Assembly (NCBI GenBank): GCA_003233255.1
Contig: QILH01000251.1
Location: 1-23,315, forward strand
From: Gammaproteobacteria bacterium
GTDB lineage: Bacteria; Pseudomonadota; Gammaproteobacteria; UBA6429; Thiohalophilaceae
Direction of reading: 5' to 3'
Length of the DNA stretch: 23,315 bases
How positions within the stretch are numbered: the stretch's first letter is position 1; the number at the start of each line of letters is the position of its first letter. The translations under genes were made by a program, and so were the position numbers. The notes below the pieces were generated by a model. That model saw only the letters and a program-made list of their open reading frames with translations, was not told the DNA's origin and ran no database searches. Shown piece after piece: positions 23,307 to 23,315 of the stretch.

Positions 23307-23315
23307 GAATCATCC

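Overview
The window looks like ordinary chromosome from a gammaproteobacterium of moderate GC content. Indicators are an Rsd/AlgQ sigma-70 regulator, Mpl murein recycling ligase, a C5-pathway HemL, UbiX, TrhP, RNase D, and an OxyR/catalase/ankyrin module. I cannot name the genus. No phage, transposase, CRISPR array, tRNA or rRNA was found.

Layout. (1) 1-77: end of a gene with a Lys/Arg-rich tail, followed by a strong terminator. (2) 167-3258: peroxide defence. A periplasmic catalase (KatB type) and a downstream ankyrin protein (AnkB type) are on the minus strand. OxyR is divergent, and a large inverted repeat lies in the shared promoter region. (3) 3321-5662: phospholipase-D-type cardiolipin synthase and RNase D, translationally coupled on the minus strand. 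(4) 5826-9059: plus-strand run of a five-helix membrane protein, Mpl, UbiX and a LON-substrate-binding-domain protein. (5) 9179-9264: a mobile-repeat-like inverted repeat. (6) 9316-13771: minus-strand run of an odd ATG-less frame, a YcgR-like PilZ protein, HemL, ThiE, ThiD and an NTF2-like protein. (7) 14103-16038: glycerophosphodiester phosphodiesterase and a short GlpD-like flavoenzyme, which together would turn deacylated phospholipid into dihydroxyacetone phosphate. (8) 16053-16352: decayed repeat cluster. (9) 16392-18986: ABM-type monooxygenase, His-rich lipoprotein, and a GGDEF-EAL protein with a degenerate GGDEF motif. (10) 19163-22039: FGGY sugar kinase and TrhP, minus strand, visibly richer in GC than the neighbours. 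(11) 22239-23315: Rsd, a small acidic ORF on the minus strand, and an AT-rich, inverted-repeat-rich end.

Most genes are housekeeping and recognisable. I see no convincing new multi-gene system. The best leads are the spacing of the probable OxyR operator, the ATG-less frame with a poly-A slip site next to the PilZ gene, the nested inverted repeats at the right end, the His-rich lipoprotein, and the glycerol-kinase-like protein that lacks a substrate-contact residue. All calls come from reading motifs by eye; no database search was run.
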